Assembly: GCA_016713725.1 (NCBI GenBank)
Contig: JADJOO010000002.1
Coordinates: 62,001 to 126,000, forward strand
Source of the DNA: Pseudomonadota bacterium
Lineage (GTDB): Bacteria; Pseudomonadota; Gammaproteobacteria; Steroidobacterales; Steroidobacteraceae
DNA length: 64,000 nt
Reading direction: 5' to 3'
Shown here: piece by piece, positions 52,175 to 60,789 of the stretch
Position numbering within the stretch: position 1 is the first letter of the stretch
Layout of the letters: each line of letters begins with the position of its first letter
Position numbers and translations under genes: made by a program
The notes under the pieces: generated by a model
Seen by the model: the letters and a program-made list of their open reading frames with translations, nothing else
The model's database searches: none
What the model was told of the DNA's origin: nothing

Positions 52175-52906
52175 TCACGAATGGCCCGACCTTCCAAGCG
52201 CGACTTCGATCCAGGTGGTCAGCGCCCGTGCGCAGAGTTCGCCGTCTTCGTCGAATATGGCTGTGCCGCACCGGTACTTGCGGCCTTCGCTCGCAATCAA
52301 CCAGCCCAGCACCATGCAGGCCTCGCCGACGTGCACGCGACGATCCACGTGCGCCTGCATCTCGCCTAGCAGCATCGTCCGGGGCGTGTCGCCGATCGCG
52401 GCGAAGTAGCCGGGGCAATCGAGCGCGGCCCAGTGAAACTCGACGGCCACTTTGCCGTCGCCGCCGTCCAGGTCGTCTGCCGGGATCCACGGCGCGGCGA
52501 CCATGCCCGAGTCGAGCAGCCCCGGGAAAATCCGCATGCCGTCGCCACGGCGACGGTGCGGGCCGCACACGAAGCACTCGGGGAACGAGTGCTCACGAAA
52601 TCCCACGTAGTGCTGTGATGCCCAGACCGCCTGCACGTATGGCGGCGCGCGCGGAACCTCGAGTTCGAGCGGTTCGGCCGGCGTCCCGGTCGCCACTGCC
52701 TGCTCGCCGCACCGCAGCCGCCACAGGTCATCGGTTGCCGTGTAGTCCAGTGCCAGGGGCGTGTCGAGCGGCGGCGGCGCCAGCAGACGGATGCGCAGTT
52801 CGGTTGCAGCGGCAACCGCAAACGCGCCGCAGACATAGCCGCCATTGCCGGAATCGGGCGGCCCCTTGAAGCGGCTGGCGATGATCAGTGAGGTGGCATC
52901 TGGCAT
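52175..52906 (-). CDS. Hotdog-fold protein, probable acyl-CoA thioesterase
   Basis: A 243-residue protein with two hotdog-like halves (KGPPDSGNGGYVCGAFAVA with the family's NGGY, and VEFHWAALDCPGYFAA, MQAHVDRRVHVGEA). Cys pairs in FPECFVCGPHRR and the conserved pattern fit uncharacterised thioesterase-superfamily proteins. The substrate is unknown. The start MPDATSLIIA (52906) overlaps the stop of the upstream gene (ATGA). Confidence 0.72.
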   Translation of the reverse strand: MPDATSLIIASRFKGPPDSGNGGYVCGAFAVAAATELRIRLLAPPPLDTPLALDYTATDDLWRLRCGEQAVATGTPAEPLELEVPRAPPYVQAVWASQHYVGFREHSFPECFVCGPHRRRGDGMRIFPGLLDSGMVAAPWIPADDLDGGDGKVAVEFHWAALDCPGYFAAIGDTPRTMLLGEMQAHVDRRVHVGEACMVLGWLIASEGRKYRCGTAIFDEDGELCARALTTWIEVALGRSGHS

Positions 52907-53244
52907 CAGCGATCGGTTCCCGCAGTCGTTCCGGCAATCTCGTCCGGTGCCGAGCACCGCCAGCACGCGTCGAACTGTCCTCCCACACGCTCGCCGCAAT
53001 GGCGGCAGATCCAGTCCGGCGACGGAACCACGTCGGCACGCGCGGTATCGATCAAGCCGCGCGCCTTCAGTGCGTCGCCGTTGCGCAGGATCCAAAGCTC
53101 GGGCCAGCATTCCAGGAATGGGATTTCGCCGACCGCGCCACCCAGACGCTCGTTCCTCACGTAGCACGCGATGCCGGCCTGCTCGAGCACGTTGCGCAGG
53201 TGCGCAATCTCGATCATCGACTCGGCCGTGTAGACCTTGCGCAA
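52906..53244 (-). CDS. DUF2007 protein with a zinc ribbon
   Basis: A 112-residue protein starting at TTG (53244), preceded by AGGGAG. The DUF2007 domain is KVYTAESMIEIAHLRNVLEQ ... WILRNGDALKARGLI. A C-terminal zinc ribbon follows (ICRHCGERVGGQFDACWRC, four Cys in CxxC pairs). Such proteins are thought to be small signal-transducing or binding proteins. It is translationally coupled to the thioesterase. Confidence 0.8.
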   Translation of the reverse strand: MRKVYTAESMIEIAHLRNVLEQAGIACYVRNERLGGAVGEIPFLECWPELWILRNGDALKARGLIDTARADVVPSPDWICRHCGERVGGQFDACWRCSAPDEIAGTTAGTDR

Positions 53245-53322
53245 TTCTCGCTCCCTGCGGCGGCGTCGGTACTGCGGAAAACGACCGTTTCGCCGGTCGG
53301 CCTGCCCCGCTAGCATGGGGGG

Positions 53323-54183
53323 ATGGCAAACGCTTCACCCGCTACCTTACTGTCCCGGCGCTTTCCGTCAAAGCGCGCCTTCATCACCGGTGCGGCGAGC
53401 GGGCTCGGCCTGGCGATGGCCCAGTTGCTGGCTCGCGATGGCTGGACGCTGGGCGTGCTCGACCTTGATCGCGAGGCCCTGGAGCGTGCCGTCACCCAGT
53501 TGCGAACCTCGGGTGCGGCGAACGTCACCGCCTACACCGGCGACGTTGCCGCGCATGAATTCGTCGCCGCATCCATCACCGGCTTCAGCCAGGCGAACCA
53601 GGGCCTCGACGTGATGGTCAACAATGCGGGCGTGGCCGTGGCCGGCGCGGTCGAGGCCACCCCGGTCGGCGACTGGAACTGGATCGTCGGCATCAACCTG
53701 CTCGGGGTCGTCTGGGGATGCCGCTCGGTCCTGCCGGTGATGAAACGTCAGAGTAGTGGCCTGATCTTCAATATCGCGAGTTCCGCAGGTTTCGCGGCGG
53801 CGCCGCAGATGTCCGCATATAACGCCACCAAGGCCGGCGTCATCGCCCTGAGCGAAACGCTGGCGAGCGAACTGGCGGGAACCGGGCTGCAGGTGTCGTG
53901 CGCGATGCCGGGCTTCTTCCGGACCCACCTGCTCGACCACATGCGGGCGCCCCCGGAGGAGAACCGGCTCGCGCATCGGATCATGGACAATTCGGGCCAC
54001 GACCCGGACGAAGCCGCGCTCGCGCTGCTGGGCGCCGCGGCCGCCGGCGAGCTTTACGTCGTTTGGCCGCCGGAATACCGCTGGGCGTGGCGGCTCAAGC
54101 GCTGGTTCCCGCGCTGGTTTCTCAAGCGAGTGCAGTCTTTCCGGGATGCTCAGGCAAGAAAGGCGGGTCGACCGCCAGGATGA
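53323..54183 (+). CDS. Short-chain dehydrogenase/reductase
   Basis: A 286-residue classical SDR: FITGAASGLGLAMAQLLA (TGxxxGxG), VNNAGVAVAG (NNAG), the catalytic Ser in NIASSAGFAAAP and Tyr-x-x-x-Lys in SAYNATKAG. It is complete and should be an active NAD(P)-dependent oxidoreductase; the substrate is unknown. The last 62 nt overlap the convergent peptidase gene. Confidence 0.92.
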   Translation: MANASPATLLSRRFPSKRAFITGAASGLGLAMAQLLARDGWTLGVLDLDREALERAVTQLRTSGAANVTAYTGDVAAHEFVAASITGFSQANQGLDVMVNNAGVAVAGAVEATPVGDWNWIVGINLLGVVWGCRSVLPVMKRQSSGLIFNIASSAGFAAAPQMSAYNATKAGVIALSETLASELAGTGLQVSCAMPGFFRTHLLDHMRAPPEENRLAHRIMDNSGHDPDEAALALLGAAAAGELYVVWPPEYRWAWRLKRWFPRWFLKRVQSFRDAQARKAGRPPG

Positions 54184-54832
54184 AGCGGGTGTAGATCTCG
54201 GGCAGCCGGTCGAGGACGTGTTCCTTGCCGAGCATGTCCCCGCCGGCGATGGCCGAACGCAGGATGGAGAGCGACAGCGCCTCGACGGCCTCGCGCGCCA
54301 CAGGGGCGTAACTCAGGTGCCAGGGCTCGATGCCCGCACCGCCTCGGTCCGAGCCATACGGCCGGAAGAAGCCGAAGCGACCCTGGTTGCGGTCGAGCCA
54401 GCCCGTAAACCGGCCGAACACGCCGTCGGACGCGTATTCCGCCGGCACCAGCTCCACCTGGTAGCCCGCAGGCATCGCCGCGGCATCGATCACGTCGATG
54501 TCCGATCCCCAATGGTGCCGGCTGCCGCCCGGAATGGCGGACCACGCCAGGATCGCGTCGACCCGCTGCGGCTCCGTGAGCCTGGCATGGTCGAGAAGCG
54601 CGCCGCGGCGATCGTAGAGCGGCCTGTCACCCCGCCATTTGCGGTTCCAGAGCACCAGTTGCCGGTCAAAGTCCCGAAAGCTCGAGATTGCCTGCAGGTC
54701 GATGCCCTCGGCGCGCGCGGCGTCGCGCATGCCGAGGAATGCAGCCACGGCCTCGTAATGCAGCGTGCAGCGCGGTGCGTCCAGGTCGATGACGTGGGTG
54801 CGCGCGCGACCCGTCAGTTCCAGCGCGTTCAT
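54122..54832 (-). CDS. M15-family D-alanyl-D-alanine carboxypeptidase-like protein
   Basis: A 236-residue VanY/LdcB-type zinc peptidase: AISSFRDFDRQL, SRHHWGSDIDVID (His and Asp ligands), and EPWHLSYAP (second His). No signal peptide or membrane helix is visible from the start MNALELTGRA (54832), so it may work in the cytoplasm on recycled murein peptides, or its start is wrongly chosen. It overlaps the SDR gene on the other strand by 62 nt. Confidence 0.83.
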   Translation of the reverse strand: MNALELTGRARTHVIDLDAPRCTLHYEAVAAFLGMRDAARAEGIDLQAISSFRDFDRQLVLWNRKWRGDRPLYDRRGALLDHARLTEPQRVDAILAWSAIPGGSRHHWGSDIDVIDAAAMPAGYQVELVPAEYASDGVFGRFTGWLDRNQGRFGFFRPYGSDRGGAGIEPWHLSYAPVAREAVEALSLSILRSAIAGGDMLGKEHVLDRLPEIYTRFILAVDPPFLPEHPGKTALA

Positions 54833-54946
54833 GCGGTCGGTGTTCCCGGGATCGAGGTCGGATATGATGCCGCGCAGGCGGTCGGACCGCACACAGAATA
54901 AAGAGATCGAAGGGGCGGTGAAAGCAGTCCGGAGAACTCAACGTCG

Positions 54947-57093
54947 ATGGTCGGACTGGGACTCAAGCTGCGTTACGTCGCTGCCGTACTGACAGTGGGC
55001 GCGCTGCTGACCGCGGCCGTCGCCGTGGTCACCCATTACTCCGAAACCGCCGAACACGAGAAACTGCGCGCTGTCGATGAACAGCTGGACGCGATCTCGG
55101 CGCTGGACCCCGCCTCGCCGCTGCGCAGGAGCGGCTGCACGGTGTTGTCACGGAAGAGTACGACGGACAAACGGTGAACATTGCGATCGCCGGCAGCCTG
55201 TTGACGCTCATGGCGGGCCTGGTTGTCCTGTTGATCATGGTCCGGATCGACCGCGCACTCGTTGCGCTGATGGACAACGCGCAGTCGATCGGACGCGGGC
55301 GCTACGCCGAGCCCATTGCGGTCAGCGGCGTCGCCGAGACGGCCGCGCTCGAAAGTTCGCTCGAACAGATGCGCCAGGCGCTCACCACCACGACGATCTC
55401 GCGTGATTTCCTCGACGACGTGCTGAACGGCATCAAGGACGCGGTCCTCGTCATGACCACGGAAGGGCGCATGCGGACCGCGAACGCGGCCGCGGCCAGC
55501 CTGTTCGGCATGCCTGAGCAGGACCTGATCGGCGTTGCGTTCAAGGACCTGATCGCGCCGGACCACCTGGCGGCTTTCAACCTCGAGCGGCTGCAGTCCG
55601 CACCCGGCGAAACGGTGATACGCACCAGGAGCGGCCAGACGATTCCCGTGTCGGTGCACATCTCGTCGCTCGGGCGCGAGCCCGCAGGCGGCAACCGCGG
55701 CACGATCCTGGTGCTGCGCGACATCACGGAACGGAAGCGGGCCGAGCGGCGGATCCGCTACCTGGCGCGGTTCGACACGCTCACGAAGATGCCGAACCGC
55801 ATGCAGTTCCAGCACCAGCTGCATCAGGCGATCACGCGCAACACGCGGCAGCGACGCGGACTGGTACTGCTGTACATCGACATCGACAACTTCAAGGAAA
55901 TCAACGACACCTTCGGCCATGACACTGGCGACCGCGTGCTCGAGACCATCAGCGAGCGCCTGACCCGGACGCTGCCGCGCGAGTCGGTCGCGGGTCGCCT
56001 GGCTGGCGACGAATTCGCGGTGTTCGCCGAGGGTATCAAGGGTGACCAGGCCGGCCACGAACAGGGCCACGATCTCGCGCGACTCGTGCTGGACGAGATC
56101 GCCAAGCCGGTGCACCTGCCCGGCCAGGAGATCGACGTCACGGCGAGCGTCGGCGTGGCGCTGGTGCCCGAGCACGCCGACAACGTCATCGACCTGATCC
56201 GCAACGCGGATGCGGCGATGTATCACGCCAAGCGCCAGGGCCGGAACTGCCACGTGTTCTACGTGCCCGAGATGAACGCCGCTGCCGTCGAGCGCCTGCT
56301 GCTGAAAAGCAAGCTGCGCCGTGCGCTCGAGCGCGATGAATTCGTGTTGCGCTACCAGCCCAAGGTGGACCTCGCGACCGGCGAAGTGGTGGGCTCCGAG
56401 GCCCTGCTGCGCTGGCGCCTGCCCGGCCATGGTGAGATCGCGCCTTCGCAGTTCATCCCGCTGGCCGAGGAATCGCGCCTGATCCTCGACATCGGCGCAT
56501 GGGTGCTGAACCAGGTGTGCATCGACTATTCGGCCTGGCAGCAGCGCGTGAGCGATCCAGGTCGCGTTGCGATCAACCTGTCGTTGAAGGAACTGAGCCA
56601 GGCAAGCTTCATCCCACGTTGCCGCTCCGTGTTCGAGCGGCACAACGTGTCCGCCTCCTGCGTCGAACTCGAGATCACCGAGACGACACTCATGCTCGAT
56701 GCGGAGCGCACGCTGCCGCTGCTCGACGAGCTGCGCTCGATGGGCATCCACCTGTCGATCGACGACTTCGGCACGGGGTACTCCAGCCTCAGTGCCCTGC
56801 AGCAGTTCCCGATCAGCACGCTCAAGATCGACCGGTCGTTCGTGACCAACGCCGCATCCGATCCCGACGACGCCACCATCGTGCGCACGATCATCGAGAT
56901 GGGGCGCAGCCTCGGGCTGCAGGTCATCGCGGAAGGGATCGAGACCGAGGAGCAGCGCTACTTCCTGCTGCACAGCGGCTGCCAGATGGGCCAGGGTCGC
57001 CTGTTCGGCGACGCCATCTCGAGCGACGCTTTCCTGGAATTGCTGCTACGGCAGGCAACTGGCGAACACCCGGTCCTGCAGTTGCCGGCCTAA
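54947..57093 (+). CDS. GGDEF-EAL c-di-GMP enzyme with PAS domain (sensor part broken)
   Basis: The N-terminal helix (GLKLRYVAAVLTVGALLTAA) and the start of a periplasmic part read in one frame until 55177. From about 55128 a second frame gives GVVTEEYDGQTVNIAIAGSL, a second membrane helix, a HAMP-like linker, a PAS domain (about residues 75-185 of that frame), GGDEF reading AGDEF, and EAL reading SEALLRWR with DDFGTGYSSL. Most of the periplasmic sensor is missing between the two frames, so the original was probably one longer protein. AGDEF still fits an active cyclase; the EAL site looks complete, so phosphodiesterase activity is likely too. Confidence 0.83.
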
Positions 57094-57158
57094 GGCCGCA
57101 GCCCGCCTGCAGCCTGACCTGGCCTGACAGGCCGCGCGCAAACGAGTGCGACGAGCGG

Positions 57159-57848
57159 CTATTTCGCCGGCAATGCCGCCGCTGCGGCCTGCACGCGTGC
57201 GGCAATGTCGCTCACGACCTGTGCATTCGCGCGATCGAACGCCACGACGACTGCACTCAACCGATTCTCTGACGCGGGCACGGAGGCTTCGCTGACGAAG
57301 CTCGTGACGCGCGCAGCTCGACGTGAATCGACCAGGCTCGCCTGAACCTGGACGTGGGCCACCGGTGCCGCACCCGAGGATGCTGCGTCGGCACCCGCCG
57401 TGACCACTTCGAATCGTCGCAGCTCCAAGTCGAGCAGGAGTTCCGTCGGCATGCGAGCCGGGGCAGTCATGACCCCGCCGCCGAACTGACCCGTCGCTGC
57501 CAGCGCGCCGACGAGGTTCTGCTGCAGCATCTGCGGGGCCGATTCGGCCCAGCGTGCATCGAGGTAGTAATCGAAACGATTGCCCGCGGAGTGCACGGCG
57601 ATGCGATCCGTGTCGATCGCTGCCGCAGCACGCGGACGAGCGACCGCGATGGCCAGCCCGGCGGTCGAGGACGCAGTGCTGGCCGCGGGAATCATCGTCG
57701 CGACGACATCGAGACGGAAGGTATCCGGCGCCGCGGCGTCGGATTTCAGCAGGCCTCCCGCGCACCCGCCCAGCAGCAGTGCCAGTGAGGAAGCGCACGC
57801 CAGCCGCTGGGCCGGCCGAATGACAGCCCTGGCCGTTGCAATCGTCAT
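57159..57848 (-). CDS. PqiC-like ABC transport auxiliary lipoprotein
   Basis: A 229-residue lipoprotein: the lipobox LLLGGCAGG puts Cys29 as the lipidated residue. The mature part is the ABC-type transport auxiliary fold (IAVHSAGNRFDYYLDARWAE, LLDLELRRFEVV). Such lipoproteins serve MCE-type lipid transporters from the periplasm side of the outer membrane. It is the last gene of the Mla-type operon and overlaps the mlaD-like gene. Confidence 0.87.
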   Translation of the reverse strand: MTIATARAVIRPAQRLACASSLALLLGGCAGGLLKSDAAAPDTFRLDVVATMIPAASTASSTAGLAIAVARPRAAAAIDTDRIAVHSAGNRFDYYLDARWAESAPQMLQQNLVGALAATGQFGGGVMTAPARMPTELLLDLELRRFEVVTAGADAASSGAAPVAHVQVQASLVDSRRAARVTSFVSEASVPASENRLSAVVVAFDRANAQVVSDIAARVQAAAAALPAK

Positions 57849-58778
57849 CGCGGAATCTCCACACCGGCCGCCGTCGGCTCGAACAGGACACTCGACGGCC
57901 GCTCCCGCAGCGTGCGTGCGAGCTCGCGCACTTCGTTGCTGGCACTGCGGGCGTCGATCACGAGTTGCTGCAGCTCAGCGACGCTGGCGCTGGCGGCCTT
58001 GCCGAGCCCGCCTTCGTTCTGGTTCAGCAGACGGTCGAGGCTATCGGCGGTGCGCGCCAGGTTGTCGGAAGCGATGCGGGCGTTGGCAAGCGTTGCCTCG
58101 AGATCCGGCTGCACCTTGCCCAGCGTCTGGTTCAGGCGGTTCGTAAGCTCGAGCGTCGAACTCGAAATTCCGCGCAGTTCGGCCGCCAGCGCGCGCGCAT
58201 TGGCCATGGTCTCCGGCAACGCCCCCGAAGCTTGTTCGATGTGCGCGAGCGTCTGCCCGATCGAGCGCACGTTCTCGTCCGACAACACGTTCGATGCGCG
58301 ACAGCACTTCCGTGGCCTGGCCGAGAATCTCCGGCAAGCGCTCGACGGACGCTTCAATGCTGCTCTTGCGCGACGGTATGACCGGGTATTGCGTTCCCCG
58401 CTGCAGTGCCTTCGTGCCGGTGGTGTCCGGGTTCTGCTGCAGGTCGATGTAGAGCAAGCCGGTAAGACCCAACAGGCCGAGCTTCGCCAGCGTCCCGCCC
58501 GAAATGGGCGCGCTGGAATCGATGTCGACGATGACCTTCACCTGGCCCGGATCGGCCTTGTCCACGCCGAGGTAGGTCACGCGGCCGACGTCCACGCCGA
58601 GGTAGCGCACCGGGCTGCCATTGGAGAGGCCGCTCACGGTGCCCTGGAAATAGATCTCGTACGTCTGGTAATCGCGCTGGTCGCCGCGTCCCGAATACCA
58701 CCAGATGAACGCCACGGCTGCCGCCACGCAGGCAAGCGCAAACAAGGCGACCGTTGCGTACTTCGCGTCACGCTCCAC
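57845..58778 (-). CDS. MlaD-type MCE-domain protein (one frameshift)
   Basis: From MERDAKYATVALFAL (58778) an N-terminal membrane helix leads into the MCE domain (YQTYEIYFQGTVSGLSNGSP, VRYLGVDVGRV). Near 58290 the frame is lost by one base; the helical C-terminal part (NVLSDENVRSIGQTLAHIEQ ... VFEP-type end) continues to 57845. MCE proteins form periplasmic rings that ferry lipids between membranes. The ATPase and permease genes are upstream in the same operon. Confidence 0.87.
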
Positions 58779-59562
58779 GTTGTGCTTCCTCGCCGGCCGC
58801 GGCCATCAGGCGCCCGCGGGCGCCGTGAAAGTATTCCCTGATCCACGGGTGGTCGTTCCGGACGATGCCCGGCAGCGTATCCACGATGACTTTGCCGTCG
58901 ACGAGCACCGCGACACGATCACATGTCCGCGCCAGGGTGTCCAGATCGTGAGTCACCATCACCACCGTCAGGCCGAGCGTCCGGCGCAGGTAAAGGACCA
59001 GGTCGTCGAAGGCGGTGGCCGCGATCGGATCGAGACCCGCCGTGGGCTCATCCAGGAACAACAGCGCCGGATCGAGCGCCAGCGCGCGCGCCAGCGCCGC
59101 ACGCTTGATCATGCCGCCCGAAAGTTGCGCTGGAAACTTGGCGCCTGCATCGACCGGCAGGCCGACCATGCGCAGTCGCAGTTCGGCGAGGCTCTGCAAC
59201 GTGGCCTCTTCCAGCGCGAACAACTCGACCATCGGCAGGATCACGTTCTCCGTCACGGTGAGTGACGTGAACAGCGCCCCGTGCTGGAAGGTGACGCCGT
59301 AGCGCTGCTTCACTCCCCGCAGCTCGCGTTCCGACATGCACGTGATGTCGTGCCCTTCGACCTCGACCACGCCGGAATCGGGCTTGCGCAACCCGAGCAT
59401 GGTCTTCAGCAACACGGACTTGCCGCTGCCGGAGCCGCCGACGATGCCGAACACCTCGCCGGCATGCACGTCGAACGATACGCCATCGTGCACGGTCTGC
59501 GGACCGAAGCGGTTGACCACGTCGCGCACCGAGATGACCACTTCCGGCGTCGTGGCGGCCAT
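58768..59562 (-). CDS. MlaF-type ATP-binding protein
   Basis: A 264-residue ABC ATPase: Walker A GGSGSGKSV, Q-loop in VTFQHGALF, signature QLSGGMIKRAALARAL (LSGGM, typical for Mla ATPases), Walker B LLFLDEPTAGLDP and the switch His in MVTHD. It powers lipid transport with the permease and MCE proteins encoded beside it. Confidence 0.93.
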   Translation of the reverse strand: MAATTPEVVISVRDVVNRFGPQTVHDGVSFDVHAGEVFGIVGGSGSGKSVLLKTMLGLRKPDSGVVEVEGHDITCMSERELRGVKQRYGVTFQHGALFTSLTVTENVILPMVELFALEEATLQSLAELRLRMVGLPVDAGAKFPAQLSGGMIKRAALARALALDPALLFLDEPTAGLDPIAATAFDDLVLYLRRTLGLTVVMVTHDLDTLARTCDRVAVLVDGKVIVDTLPGIVRNDHPWIREYFHGARGRLMAAAGEEAQRGA

Positions 59563-60677
59563 CAGAAATCGATCTCGAGGAAGAAAATGGCGAACAGCGC
59601 GTCGGCAAAGATCACGAGGAAGATCGATTGCACCACCGCCACCGTCGTCAGCCGGCCGAGTTCGCGCGACGATTCGCGCACCTGCAGGCCGCGCAGCGTG
59701 CCCGTCAGGCCGATGAGCAAGCCGAACACCGGCGCCTTGACGAGGCCGGCCCAGAACGTCGTGGGTGCAATCGCCTCGTCGAGCCGCATGTAGAACTGCG
59801 GCCAGGGCAGGTCGATCAGGTAGCGCGTCAGGATGGCCCCGCCGAACAGCCCCATGAAGTCCGCAACGATGGTGAGCAGCGGCAGCGCGATGACGAGGCC
59901 GAGGATCCGCGGCAGCACCAGCACCTCGTACGGATCGATGCCCATCGACTCGAGCGCGTCGACCTCGTCGTTGAGCTTCATCACGCCAAGTTCGGCCGCG
60001 TAGGCGCTGCCGGTGCGGCCCGCGACCATGATCGCCGTGAGCAGCACGCCGAATTCGCGCAGCACGCCGACCGCGACGATGTCGACCGTGAAGATCTCGC
60101 CGCCGTACGGGCGCAACTGCTGCGCGCTGATGTAAGCCGAGATCACGCTGATCAGGAACGCGATCACTGCAACGACCGGAACGGCCTGGTAGCCGGTCTC
60201 ATACGCGTGCCGCACGACGGACGGAATGCGCAGGTGTCTCCAGGAACGCCAGGACGAGCCCGCCGTGCTGATGAGCTTGCCGCCGTACGTCAGCGCTTCG
60301 TACCAGCTTTCGCCACGAACCTCGAGCGCGCGGCCGAGACGGACGAGACCGGCAGGCTCGCGTGGCTGTGGCGCGATGTCGGCCGTGCGTACGCTCGTGC
60401 CGTCGAGCATTTCGTCGAGATACGCAAAGTGCGCGGGCAGCGAGCCGCTGACTGCAGGTGCCGTCGCCGCGTCGGCCATGGCCCGCTTCAGGATCCAGGC
60501 CGGTCCGATGTCGAACCCACCGGCGGCGGACAGATCGACGCTGCGCGACCCCGCTCCGGCCCATTCCCGCAAGGCAGCCTCGAGCGTGCCGAGATCGGCA
60601 GCGCGACAGTCGCCCGCCAGCGACAGCCGTCCCTCGGCGACATCCACGCGGGCCTGGAATGCGGAGGATTTCGGCAT
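59562..60677 (-). CDS. MlaE-type permease with N-terminal STAS domain
   Basis: A 371-residue protein: residues 1-110 form a STAS-like domain (LAGDCRAADLGTLEAALREW, RSVDLSAAGGFDIG), then the MlaE permease with conserved LREFGVLLTAIMVAGRTGSA and EVDALESMGIDPYEVLVLPR. In many species the STAS part is a separate gene (MlaB); here it is fused. The start at 60677 was chosen over a longer upstream frame. Confidence 0.9.
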   Translation of the reverse strand: MPKSSAFQARVDVAEGRLSLAGDCRAADLGTLEAALREWAGAGSRSVDLSAAGGFDIGPAWILKRAMADAATAPAVSGSLPAHFAYLDEMLDGTSVRTADIAPQPREPAGLVRLGRALEVRGESWYEALTYGGKLISTAGSSWRSWRHLRIPSVVRHAYETGYQAVPVVAVIAFLISVISAYISAQQLRPYGGEIFTVDIVAVGVLREFGVLLTAIMVAGRTGSAYAAELGVMKLNDEVDALESMGIDPYEVLVLPRILGLVIALPLLTIVADFMGLFGGAILTRYLIDLPWPQFYMRLDEAIAPTTFWAGLVKAPVFGLLIGLTGTLRGLQVRESSRELGRLTTVAVVQSIFLVIFADALFAIFFLEIDF

Positions 60678-60789
60678 GATGGCGGCTGACCGGTCACGGG
60701 CGCGACCGTTCAGGGTTGCTGGTGGATCTCCACGGGCGGGAATGCCTCGTTGGAATGCTAGCATCGGTGCATCCGCCGCGTGAGGCCCG

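Noticed and set aside
55036..56973. A 645-residue open frame opposite the GGDEF-EAL gene
   Set aside because: Shadow frame; the sense strand carries clear PAS, GGDEF and EAL motifs.
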